Of a DNA stretch of 64,000 nt, positions 55,165 to 64,000 are shown piece by piece; positions within the stretch are counted from its first letter, which is position 1; the number at the start of each line of letters is the position of its first letter. A program made the translations under genes and the position numbers. The stretch is from Cyrtodaria siliqua. Lineage: Eukaryota > Mollusca > Bivalvia > Adapedonta > Hiatellidae. The stretch spans positions 1 to 64,000 of the forward strand of contig JAWPHD010003262.1 in the NCBI GenBank assembly GCA_037043455.1, written 5' to 3'. A model generated the notes under the pieces. It saw only the letters and a program-made list of their open reading frames with translations. It did no database searches and was not told where the DNA came from.

Positions 55165-55960
55165 TGGGTGCGCCAAGACGCCGCGGAGGGATATTTACTT
55201 AAAAACGTCACGCGCAAAAAACGTAAACAAACTGCGTTTTGAGCAGATTTCAGGATGGCGGTCCAAATGACACCAGTGATGTAAACTGTATTCAACTGAC
55301 AATGTACAACGATGACACACATAAACAAATACATGAATTCGTTTGTTACAGAATGAATTTTAAGTTGTTACGTGTTTTGTCGATTCTTTTTTATTAAAAA
55401 TACGATTTCTAGGCTTTTACAAATTACCGAAAGTTTCGAAAATTTATGTGAAATTTTAGCTTTTAATCAAATTGATAATTACAACTTGTTCTTATAGCGA
55501 AAAAAAACACGAAAGCATTAAAGTCAAGAAAAAGTCTTCCTCTACAGGCCTGTAAAATGTTATCAAAAATTGGAAAAAGTACTTTTTCTACCCAAAAAAA
55601 CGTTTCATGACCGTTCATAAAATTACACACAGAAAGGTGAGACTCTCTTCAACCGTGTGCTTCATACAAAAGACTTTCAGAATCACATTGTTATCACTAC
55701 AATTAAAACATAATTTATACAAGCCATTTCCTTATAAAATAAGCATCATTTTCATGGCCTACTTTTAAAAATAAATTTAGGTCTATGTTGTGTTATTGTG
55801 AAAATGATTTCAGTTAACAAACATGCGAAAGAGCAAAATGCCAGCTGTTTATCGATCGACTTCAATTTTTTTATTTTGTACCTCGACTTGTATGAAGATT
55901 TTAACAGCGAGAAAAAAAGACAAGAACGATGAGTTTAATACGGTGGCATAGAGGTGACAT
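55165..55960 (-). repeat. Long-unit repeat family E, locus 3 (inverted)
   Basis: Read on the minus strand: TCTTTTTTTCTCGCTGTTAA, then the AAGTGAGACTC-class block, ACGTTTTTTTGGGTAGAAAA, AGTAC, a TTTTCGCTATAAGAACAA block, and the terminal block GTCAGTTGAATACAGTTTAC...CCCTCCGCGGCG. It combines locus 1 units with the locus 2 terminus. Abuts the palindromic array at 55975. Confidence 0.75.
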
Positions 55961-55974
55961 GTGTATGTTTTTAT

Positions 55975-56577
55975 TTATCTCGTGCGCACGAGATACTAAG
56001 TCGTGCTCACGAGATACTAAGTCGTGCGCACGAGATAACTAAGTCGTGAGCACGACTTACTAACTCGTGCGCACGAGATACTAAGTCGTGCTCACGAGAT
56101 ACTAAGTCGTGAGCACGAGATACTAAGTCGTGCTCACGAGATAACTAAGTCGTGAGCACGACTTACTAACTCGTGCGCACGAGATACTAAGTCGTGCTCA
56201 CGAGATACTAAGTCGTGAGCACGAGATACTAAGTCGTGCTCACGAGATAACTAAGTCGTGAGCACGACTTACTAACTCGTGCGCACGAGATACTAAGTCG
56301 TGCTCACGAGCTACTAAGTCGTGCGCACGAGATAACTAAGTCGTGAGCACGACTTACTAACTCGTGCGCACGAGATACTAAGTCGTGCTCACGAGATACT
56401 AAGTCGTGAGCACGAGATACTAAGTCGTGCTCACGAGATAACTAAGTCGTGAGCACGACTTACTAACTCGTGCGCACGAGATACTAAGTCGTGCTCACGA
56501 GATACTAAGTCGTGCTCACGAGATAACTAAGTCGTAAGCACGACTTACTAACTCGTGCGCACGAGATACTAAGTCGT
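55975..56577. repeat. Palindromic 21-bp-unit array with higher-order structure
   Basis: About 28 units of the form TCGTGNNCACGAGATACTAAG. The core varies between palindromic GTGCGCAC and the mutually complementary GTGAGCAC/GTGCTCAC. The variant CGACTTACTAACTCGTGCGC marks higher-order blocks at 56055, 56161, 56267, 56352, 56458 and 56543, so spacing is 106, 106, 85, 106, 85 bases (five or four units). Noncoding; strong capacity for hairpins and cruciforms. Confidence 0.95.
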
Positions 56578-57245
56578 GCCCCGCCCCAGGGTCACATGTT
56601 TTACATGGAGTTATATAGGGAAAACTTAAAAAATCTTCTTGTCCCAAACCATAAGGCCCAGAGTTTTGATATTTAGTATATAGCATCACCTAGTGAACCT
56701 TTACAAAGATTGTTCAAGTTATGGCCCTGGGGTCAAAAATGGCCCTGCCCCGGGGGTCACATGTTTTACATTGAGTTATATAGGGTTAACTTAAAAAATC
56801 TTCTTGTCCCAAACCGTAAGGCCCAGAGTTTTGATATTTGGTATGTAGCATCACCTAGTGGACCTCTACAAAGATTGTTCAAATTATGGCCCTGGGGTCA
56901 AAAATGGCCCTGCCCCGGGGGTCACATGTTTTACATGGAGTTATATAGGGAAAACTTAAAAAATCTTCTTGTCCCAAACCATAAGGCCCAGAGTTTTGAT
57001 ATTTGGTATGTAGCATTATCAAGTGGACCTCTACAAAGATTGTTCAAATTTTGGCCCTGGGGTCAAAAATGACCCGGCCCCGGGGGTCACATGTTTAACA
57101 TGGAGTTATATAGGGAAAACTTAAAAATCTTCTTGTCCCAAACTGTAAGGCCAAGATATTTGGTTTGTAGCATATCCTAGAGTACCTCTACCAAGATTAC
57201 TCAAATTATGGCCCTGGGGTCAAAAACTACTCAAACTGTTCAGCT
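56578..57245 (+). repeat. 168-bp-unit tandem repeat
   Basis: Four units start GGGTCACATGTTTTACATGG at about 56588, 56755, 56922 and 57086, with TATAGGGAAAACTTAAAAAA, TCTTCTTGTCCCAAACC, and ATGGCCCTGGGGTCAAAAA. Because a unit is a multiple of three, a 120-codon frame (56710-57072) stays open as a repeat artefact. Confidence 0.9.
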
Positions 57246-57670
57246 TTGCTGAACAAGATGGCAACTACAGCTAAAATAGTAACTTTTAATGAAATCAGAA
57301 CATGGATTCAGGTGAGCGATTCAGGGCCATCATGGCCCTCTTGTAGCTTTGTGCCATTAATGCATTCACTAGTCTTTTTCTGGAACATCTGTGTGCATCT
57401 GTTATGAAATAATTTTCATTAGTTTCTCTATACAAATAACACTGTCTAAACCATTGCTAGCTAATGTACACTGTCTAAACCATTGCTAGCTATAGTACAT
57501 TCATGTTGGAAACAAGGTGGGGGGGGTAGGGGGGTGGGGTGGTTCTTAGGTTGCAGACATAACATTTTGTAAATGTGTCTTTTTGTTTCATTTCTTTTAA
57601 CCTCAATACTTAAACTTGGATCACCATTAGAATATTATAGCAGATTATTATGCAAATGTATTGCTAGTTA
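57246..57670. other. No gene recognised; G-rich patch and 29-bp duplication
   Basis: CACTGTCTAAACCATTGCTAGCTA occurs twice at 57439-57496; GGTGGGGGGGGTAGGGGGGTGGGG lies at 57513-57541. Confidence 0.6.
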
Positions 57671-57673
57671 AGT

Positions 57674-57880
57674 CCAGAGTTTTTTTATTAATTGGTTTAC
57701 GGGAAATTTTGATAAAAATGAGATAAAATTTCGATAAACTTTATTTTTAAAACATTATCGACAGCAAATGAGGGGGAAAAAATAAAAAATAAAAATGGCG
57801 ATTTCAAATTTTATTTTTATTTGGGTTTTCAAAATTTAGGAGCAGCGTTCCCGTAAACAAATTAATAAAAAAAACTCTGG
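57674..57880. mobile_element. 207-bp MITE
   Basis: Termini CCAGAGTTTTTTTATTAATT..GTTTACGGG and their reverse complement (57851-57880) pair over about 30 bases with one or two mismatches. AT-rich noncoding interior. Confidence 0.8.
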
Positions 57881-57937
57881 CCTAACTGTATAAGCCACAG
57901 TATGCACAACCTGGTGTTTTCATTCAGTTTTTCATTT

Positions 57938-58097
57938 GGCGAATTCGACTGGGACTTTTTGTTGAGCACGACAGCTTCGTTGAGCATATTTTTTGTTCGA
58001 CTTGTAGTATGACGTCACACCGTTGAGTACGAAACTCAACGCTGGTGGACCTCTGAAATGTAAGTTGCTCAACAGAAAGTCGCCAGTCGAATACGCC
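57938..58097. mobile_element. 160-bp MITE
   Basis: GGCGAATTCGACTGGGACTT..GTTGAGCA at the left pairs with TGCTCAAC..AAGTCGCCAGTCGAATACGCC at the right. Interior has TGACGTCA. The minus frame 57924-58154 is built on it. Confidence 0.75.
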
Positions 58098-58159
58098 TAA
58101 TAGGCATAGAAATAATTGATCCAAAAGGCATTTCTTATGCACGAATCTGAACACAAATG

Positions 58160-58290
58160 AGCTGCATCTTGCGAAAAGGGGTCTTCATGCATCTGCGTAG
58201 TATTGTCCTAGATCTGCATGTGCAGTCCACACAGGCTAATCCGGGACGACACTTTACGCAGAGGCGCTAATACCCTTTTTACCAAGATGC
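58160..58290. repeat. CACAGGCT-hairpin repeat family J, copy 1
   Basis: GTGCAGTCCACACAGGCTAATCCGGGACGACACTTTACGCAGAGGCG with flanking TTGCGAAAAGGGGTCTT. Shares its core with 58440-58600 and 61735-62090. Confidence 0.75.
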
Positions 58291-58439
58291 GGTTCAATTA
58301 TATGACATGAACATTCAAGCAGTTTGATCTGAATCTACAGTGTGTGTTAATCACGTATCAAACCTTCCGAGAAGCTACTGGCTACTGTGTAGATACAGAT
58401 CAGACTGAATGAACGTGTAGGCTGTTGGTGATTTTCTGT

Positions 58440-58600
58440 TTCTAGAAGGTCTACTCTAAGAATATATATATATACTGGAAGCTGAAAGTGTCGTACCAAA
58501 TTAGCCTGTGCGGACTGCAAAGGCTGATCAGGGACGACACTCTATTCAAAGGCATTTATACACCTTTTCGCAAGATGCAGCTCAAATGTACTTGTATTGT
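58440..58600 (+). repeat. CACAGGCT-hairpin repeat family J, copy 2
   Basis: GGAAGCTGAAAGTGTCG, TTAGCCTGTGCGGACTGCAAAGGCT, GGGACGACACTCTATTCAAA, CTTTTCGCAAGATGCAGCTC. Part of the adjacent frame 58488-58727 lies here. Confidence 0.75.
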
Positions 58601-58618
58601 TAGTGATTGTCGCTATTT

Positions 58619-58990
58619 TTATGCCCCCGTATCGATAGATCGGGGGCATATTGTTTTTGGTCCGTCTGCGCTGTATCTGCGTGTCTGCATGTCTGTCCTG
58701 AACTTTAACATTGCCTGTAACCTTTGATCCATTCAGCTACAGGCTTCACATTTGGTATACATATTCTATTAGTCAATGGCGTTCACATGGCAGCATGCTA
58801 AAAGACCTTGTCCTTCACCATGACCTTGAAAATGACATTGAAATCTTCATTTTGATAAATCATTGTTACTTCTGATCCATTTAACCTACATACGCCATAA
58901 TTCATATACATAATCTCATAGTAATTGACTTTCACATGGCATCATGCAAAATGACATTGACCTTCACCTTGACCTTGAAAATGACATTGA
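58619..58990 (+). repeat. ATGCCCCCG-hairpin repeat family K
   Basis: The head ATGCCCCCGTATCGATAGATCGGGGGCAT is a 29-base hairpin. A TCCGTCTGCGCTGTATCTGC line follows, then two diverged about 180-bp units with GATCCATT.A.CTACA, ATACATA.TCT.ATAGT.A, TTCACATGGCA.CATGC and ACCTTGAAAATGACATTGAA. Confidence 0.7.
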
Positions 58991-59199
58991 ACTGCGTGTG
59001 GTTAAAGCTGAAATCGAGGAAATAGTGTTTCAAAATCACATTTTGTTGTTTGTTGAAATGTAAAAAAGCTAGACAGAACTAGTCATTTTAATCATCTGCT
59101 TATTTGTTAAGTTCCATAGATCTAGATGTTAAATTATTTCCTCCAAATTTTAAAATAAAATACACTAGACAAATGTAAAATATGTTGATACCCTTTAAT

Positions 59200-61660
59200 T
59201 ACTCATCTAAACCCTTTCCCTCATTAAAAGCATCTCCTACTTCTCTGCAATAGACATATTTTAAACCATTCTGGGAAAAGGAAAACTTGTTAACCCTTTC
59301 ATATACAGATGACTTTTGACGCGTCTGCAGCAGATGCCTTTTAAACACAATGTTTTCTACTCTGTCAGAAATTTTAACTCTCATTTGTTCCAGTATTGAT
59401 TTATTTTCTTCAGACATTTTCAATTTGGAAGAGTCTAAAAATGGCATATCAGGAAAAGGGCTAATATTGAACAATTTCTAGTTTTACCACTATGCTTTCT
59501 TCCCTCTAAAATATTTATTAAGAATGTCAAGTCTTTTCTATTAAATGTTTCATTTTGGTAGTCCAGAAGTTGCAAACAGTTAATAGAAAATACTTTAAAA
59601 GCAAGCGGGCTCGACAAAAAATCATATTTCATTGGGAAAATAATTCATCTTTTGTATTAAAGGGATTATATAATATATACAAGGAAATCTTGGATGGTGC
59701 AAAAATGATCATCATACTTGATTTCAGAAAAAAGCATGATTGCAAGGCAGACATTGCTTTCTACAAACAACTTGAGCTGATCTTGTAGTCATAAAACAGT
59801 TTATTCTGCATGCTCAGTAACAATCTCTGTGCTCTGTGCCCATGACACAAGCAGCGCAAGCAGGACTCAAACTCTGGATGCCCGAGTGCTAATCCAATGC
59901 CTTAACCACTCAGCCACAGAGGACCCTCACACAAGTTTTATAACCTCCGGGCCTGATCTCACGGCGTTTCCAAAGAAGCTTATATGAAATGGTGGTATAA
60001 GGTTAATATTCTCCAGAGAAGAATGGAAGAACCAGACAAAAAAGACACGTGAAAGTTTAACTGTGAGACTGAATCAAAAACATTGTTGGAAACAATTTAT
60101 CCTTTTCCCACAATGTTTCCAAGACATCTGCTGTAGAAGAAACCATTTCCAACATGCAAGAAATCTGCAGCAGACGACTTCGAAAACATGTAGACAAAGT
60201 TGAATATATTTTTAATTATTTAAATAAAGTTGAAAACATTGTGACAAAAGAAGAAATTTCTCAGAATGTTTTCAAAAGTTGTCTGCTGCTCATGGAAAGG
60301 GTGACCTGGGCACTACAGCATCATTCATAATACGATCCCCAAAACCCTGAGCTCTCCAACAAAGCCAATTGCTCCCATTCTCAGTTATTGTGACGGGAGA
60401 GGAAAATGGCTGCCTTGTAAGAAGTCTTGGCCACAGAGAATACGGTTGCGAGGTTAAGAGTAATCATGGATTTAGACAATATAGCAAATTTAACAATTCA
60501 CAAAAGCTTATAAGCTAACCATGTTAAATAAACAAATTAACCATTTCCCAGATACAGGCAATTTTTGACATGTCTGTATCAAACGACTTCTGAAAACAGT
60601 GTGGGAAAATGGGAAATTGCTTATAAAAAGCAATTTCTCCTGTTCACACTATGTTTTCTATTCAATATTCTACTATTATACTTCCATTTGTCCAGATTTT
60701 CTACTTTTTTTCATGAGAGACTTTCAATTTGAAAGAGGCTATACATGACATGTCAGGGAAATGGTTAAGAAAGTGGTGACTTAAGTTAATCAACAATATT
60801 CCAAGACTCAGTACTGGCCCAAATCTTTCCTCTGAAAACAGACAACAAGTTTGAATGATTTTGTGGGAAAAGAAGCAACTCATTTTAACTAGCATTTGCT
60901 TCTCTTTCCCAAATCTTCCACACCTTTACAATATGCAAGAGCAAAAGCATATTCCAAGTACATTTGTGTTTCTTGCAGGCATTGGACAGGCTGATAGACA
61001 ACAGTGAAGGAAGACTTAACCCATTACCACATAATTTAACCCATTACCACATAATTTAACCCATTACCCCATACGGAGTTTTGTAACGGGTGCAAATTGA
61101 AAGCATCAGCAGACGATAATAGTATATTACGCCAAATGACAGTTTCATTTTGAGATAGAGTAGAAAACATTGTGACAAAAGGAGAAATTGCTCGTTACGA
61201 GCAATTTCTTCTTTTGTCACAATGTTTTCTGAAGTCGTCTGCTGCAGATGCGTTAAAATGCGTATTCATGGAGTAAAGGGTTAACACATTCCTTGATATG
61301 TCATTTACAGGGTCTTCAAAATTGAAAGCATCACAAGAAAAGATTATGAAATCCGAACAAACACAATTTCAATTGTAAAAATGGTTACTGATTATAAAAC
61401 AAGGTGGGAAATGGAGAAATTGCTTGTTACAAGCAAATTCTCCTTTCCCCATGTTTTATAAAGTCATCTACTGCAGACATGTTAAATTTTTGTTTGCATC
61501 TGGGAAAGGGTAAAGACTCATGTTAAGAAAATCTGCATGTTTGGATGGTTTTGAAAACCTTGTGGTTAATGGAGCCGTTGCTCATAACATACAAATTGTT
61601 GTGTCTCACTATGTTTTAAAGAGTTTTTTGCTGCAGAGGCATAAAAAATGGATATGTGGT
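59200..61660. repeat. Array of hairpin-forming repeats, family L
   Basis: At least six diverged modules share GAAAACATTGTGACAAAAG, GAAATTGCT..AGCAATTTC and GTCTGCTGCAGATG. Clear hairpins: 60591-60660, 61162-61230 (36-base arms, nearly perfect) and 61394-61460. Diverged modules lie near 59330-59400, 60080-60150, 60225-60290 and 61545-61640. TTAACCCATTACCACATAAT occurs as a 21-bp tandem repeat at 61017-61075. The frames at 59199-59474, 59435-59632, 59555-59788 and 60701-60895 are not supported as genes. Confidence 0.8.
59816..59935 (-). repeat. tRNA-related SINE or tRNA pseudogene within family L
   Basis: The reverse complement reads CTCTGTGGCTGAGTGGTTAA (A box), GGCATTGGATTAGCACTCGG, then CAGAGTTTGAGTCCTGCTTG (B-box-like TTTGAGTCC). 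Clover-leaf pairing is incomplete. Confidence 0.55.
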
Positions 61661-61734
61661 AATGGCTAAATTATTACCTTGCTTCATATACAAAACAGTA
61701 AAACTAGATTTATTTCATAAGTTGAAAACAACAA

Positions 61735-62090
61735 TACGGCATCAGCGTAAAGTATCAACCTGGATCAGCCTGTATGGGCTTCACAGAACATACAAGATGA
61801 TTCAGACTCACGCTTACTGACTCCGGGGTATTGAGATATAGGGTAGTCCATGAAACAGAAATATTTTGGCATTGTGGAAAGTAGCTTTAGTATACAACAC
61901 TTTCCGCTTTTGAGTGAATTTCTGTTTCAAGAAGCTTTACTCCAAGTGTAAATCCATTGGAAGCGGAAAGTGCTGTCCCGGATTAGCCTGTGTGGACTGC
62001 ACAGGCTGATCCGGGACGACACTTTACGCAGATGCATTAAGACCCCATTTTGCTTGACGCAATTCAAGTCAATTTTTCAAAGTGTGCCCT
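61735..62090 (+). repeat. CACAGGCT-hairpin repeat family J, copy 3 (extended)
   Basis: The core 61960-62060 (GGAAGCGGAAAGTGCTGTCC, TTAGCCTGTGTGGACTGCAC, AGGCTGATCCGGGACGACAC) faces an inverted, diverged counterpart at 61745-61915 (GTATCAACCTGGATCAGCCT, AACACTTTCCGCTT). The whole may be an inverted-repeat element of about 350 bp. Confidence 0.7.
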
Positions 62091-62459
62091 AAACAGAGAT
62101 AAATATGTTGTTTGGTAGTCTCTATAACACCAGCTCTGTTTCCATATCAACACTTAGTTAAAACAAGCTGTAAGCTGATAGCAGACTAGAGGATTCAAGC
62201 AGAGCTCCAAATAATTCGAATCCAAACTCATCTCATCATTCAAACCCTAGACGATTCTAATGAGTACCCACAACATAGGATTTGAATGATGAGAATTATG
62301 GGATATTTTATATCGAAACAATAACATTTGACCCCCTTTATCTGGAGCCCTGGGATTGGTTTAGAACAACATTATGAGCGATTTCTTCTTTTGGGACGGA
62401 ATTATCAAAAGTCGTCATTTATTAATGACATTTTATTTTCCCACATATTTATGATTCAT
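62091..62459. other. No gene recognised
   Basis: Short inverted match CATCATTCAAACCCTA / TAGGATTTGAATGATGAGA at 62234-62293. Otherwise the 3' flank of the integrase-core gene. Confidence 0.45.
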
Positions 62460-62789
62460 TTATATGTGAATGACATGTATGCGTCTCCTCAAATGTTGAA
62501 AGAGCCTAACAGCTTCATCAACAGTGTTTGGTGGAAGAAGGCTGTCTTCCGCCATAACGTCTATACACACGTTATACATATCAGGTGCGCAGCATACTGT
62601 CGAACGAAACTGGACTCGACCACGACAAGCATCTATGTCATCCCTTGATACAGGCCACAAATAGTCTGTAGTGTTCCATAGTCTAGGAAAACTGTACATC
62701 CTGTTTGGTTGACCAAATGGAACGTGCTGGTTTCTTGACCTTCTGATTGAATGGTTGTTCCACATTGTTGCTGCCAATGAAAGCTCGGT
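62460..62789 (-). CDS. Integrase-core protein, last exon
   Basis: Open over 109 codons from the acceptor at 62789 to a stop at 62460. Contains WNNHSIRRSRNQHVPFGQPN, the family's C-terminal signature, YLWPVSRDD, and a last helical stretch LPPNTVDEAVRLFQHLRRRI. No stop interrupts it, so selection may have persisted until recently. The plus frame 62328-62648 is antisense to it. Confidence 0.72.
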   Translation of the reverse strand, partial: TELSLAATMWNNHSIRRSRNQHVPFGQPNRMYSFPRLWNTTDYLWPVSRDDIDACRGRVQFRSTVCCAPDMYNVCIDVMAEDSLLPPNTVDEAVRLFQHLRRRIHVIHI

Positions 62790-63404
62790 CTGAAACAAAG
62801 TGCTACATAATAATACACGTGGACCGCGAGACGAGAGTTTGGGAGAAAAGTGTTCTTAAATATTTTAGCGCGTTTGTATTGGAAGAAAAAAGTTCGAGGT
62901 ATTAAGATCACTATTACGTCAACCTTCGCAGTGCGAACATATATATTGATCATTGTCGCTAGAGAGTGGCTAGTACTGGTAAACACAGGAACACTGGCTA
63001 GGCGGTCTGACCGCCATATGACCTAAACAGTGTTGAAAACGGCGTCAAATCCAAACAAACAAACAAACAAATATATTGACCATAATTTAAAAGATATCCA
63101 GGTTATGAGCAAACAAACAAACACACACTCACACACATCCGCACGCACGCATCATTTCATGCACAGAATATGTGAGAAAATGAGCATGAGAGACGCAAAA
63201 TTGAAACACACGTTTTTACGGCCTACATATGACGTTGTGGTGTTTGATGGTTCGCACTTTTCACGTCTATCAATTAAACCATATTTTAAGCTAATTCACG
63301 AATCTGCTTTTATTAGATGGACTGTGATAACTAATATAGTGTTTGTCAGATATCTACTCAACATTTAAGTTAAACGTTTGAAACTGTCCCTTTTTCATTG
63401 AGGA

Positions 63405-63592
63405 TAATCCATCCATCATTATATCGTATTTTCCCGCCTTACATCGGAAGACGTCCGTATGCCACGGACATCCACGACTCAAGCCGAACGTCATGGAGAC
63501 GATGTCGTATTGCTTACTTGGTGAATTTCCGTGACTAACGAACGTCTTCCGAAATAACACGATAACACGTGGGGCCAATGATGGATGGATTA
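63405..63592. mobile_element. 188-bp MITE in the integrase-core intron
   Basis: TAATCCATCCATCATT (63405-63420) pairs with AATGATGGATGGATTA (63577-63592). Inside, TTCGGAAGACGT-like lines (TCGGAAGACGTCCGTATG / ACGAACGTCTTCCGA) form a second inverted pair. Confidence 0.7.
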
Positions 63593-64000
63593 CCGTAAAA
63601 AAATATTGGTTCAGGCGAACTTGCCTGAATTGGTATTGTTTGTACAATTGTCAAATAGAAAATAGTAAATGAAACATTTGAATTGATTATGAAAAATCAC
63701 ATTATTATAAAAGCATTTTAAATAGAACCAGAAACATGACAAATGCTTCTTGAACAGTGTAGTTTTCTTACTTCTTATACACGCGGCCATAAAATACATT
63801 CTAGAATTGAAAAGATTATATTTACTTGTAGTAAAGCCATGAAGCAAAATTGCACAAGGCACCTGTCTGAGTCGCTCCCTGAAAAGTCTCCTGCATTTTG
63901 GAGGGTTTTGAATGTGTCCATCCAATACTGAATATGTTGGCGTCGAAGGTAGCCCCACCAGCTCTCAATCCGCTGATTAAGTGTGCTTGAGCCTGAGATG

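Larger units (their letters stand above)
62460..64000 (-). pseudogene. Integrase-core (DDE-type) protein, C-terminal two exons, frameshifted; enters from right edge
   Basis: Exon A (63826 to beyond 64000) encodes NQRIESWWGYLRRQHIQYWM, then DTFKTLQNAGDFF, and in a different frame SDSDRCLVQFCFMALLQ. Donor CAA|gtaaat. Exon B (62789-62460), after tttgtttcag, encodes TELSLAATMWNNHSIRRSRN, QHVPFGQPNRMYSF and a C-terminal helix-rich part ending HVIHI-stop. I recognise this as the end of a metazoan integrase-core family (usually NQRIExxWxxxR......WN.HRIRxSRN...PxGxPxxxYxxPE), mobile-element derived. The single-base frame change before SDSDRCL makes this copy a probable pseudogene unless it is a sequencing error. 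The catalytic Asp residues lie outside the window. Confidence 0.7.

Noticed and set aside
55975..56577. CRISPR array
   Set aside because: Units are contiguous and nearly identical without unique spacers, and the DNA is eukaryotic.
62328..62648. Plus-strand 106-codon ORF
   Set aside because: Antisense to the integrase-core last exon.

Overview
This window is nuclear DNA from an animal and is AT-rich, repeat-dense and gene-poor. Its few genes are split by GT-AG introns. The repeat types (tRNA-derived SINEs, many short elements with inverted termini, Ty3/gypsy elements, short tandem arrays with CCGTC-rich heads) are what I associate with bivalve molluscs. That taxonomic call is inference from family resemblance, not from a marker gene.

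Region 1 (1-6,623). The best real gene is on the minus strand: the 5' part of a secreted multicopper oxidase of the hephaestin/ceruloplasmin type. Five coding exons (6421-6599, 4326-4570, 2848-3060, 2246-2440, 542-674) join in frame through consensus splice sites. They encode a signal peptide, a first cupredoxin domain with HPHG and YHSH copper-binding motifs, and the start of a second. The gene runs off the left edge. Its introns hold two dispersed repeat families, a SINE tail, and two oppositely oriented fragments of a recombinase-like (Crypton/ZMYM-like) coding sequence.

Region 2 (7,000-25,000). No confident protein gene. It holds a 481-bp inverted-terminal-repeat element, a SINE, a large foldback element (10.35-10.81 kb), a decayed reverse transcriptase (11.65-12.3 kb), several MITEs, and a long-unit (about 400 bp) tandem repeat family at 17.6-18.6 and 22.8-24.8 kb. 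Two sets of splice-like signals (14.0-14.9 kb and 18.7-21.6 kb) suggest possible spliced noncoding transcripts.

Region 3 (25,000-41,000). Tandem arrays with CCGTC-rich heads are interrupted by a complete Ty3/gypsy retrotransposon at 28422-32486 on the minus strand. It has 182-184 bp LTRs, a 5-bp target duplication (CCTTG), a tRNA-Leu-type primer site, gag, protease, RNase H and integrase. Its RT is reduced to an inverted fragment, and a SINE with a 13-bp target duplication sits at the gag start. A second, more decayed Ty3/gypsy pol lies at about 37.17-40.31 kb.

Region 4 (41,000-59,000). Foldback elements (41.41, 47.79 kb), a 414/397-bp direct duplication (42.6 and 43.4 kb), a 1.1-kb TA-flanked inverted-repeat element (45.60-46.70 kb), a non-LTR retrotransposon remnant (51.43-52.4 kb), a third, inverted copy of the 400-bp unit family (55.17-55.96 kb), a 600-bp array of palindromic 21-bp units (55.98-56.58 kb), a 168-bp-unit tandem array (56.6-57.25 kb), and two MITEs.

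Region 5 (59,000-64,000). An array of related hairpin-forming repeats (59.2-61.7 kb), then the last two exons of an integrase-core (DDE-type) gene on the minus strand, which enters from beyond the right edge and carries an apparent frameshift.

The genes do not form a functional unit. Apart from the multicopper oxidase, coding sequence here is mobile-element derived.
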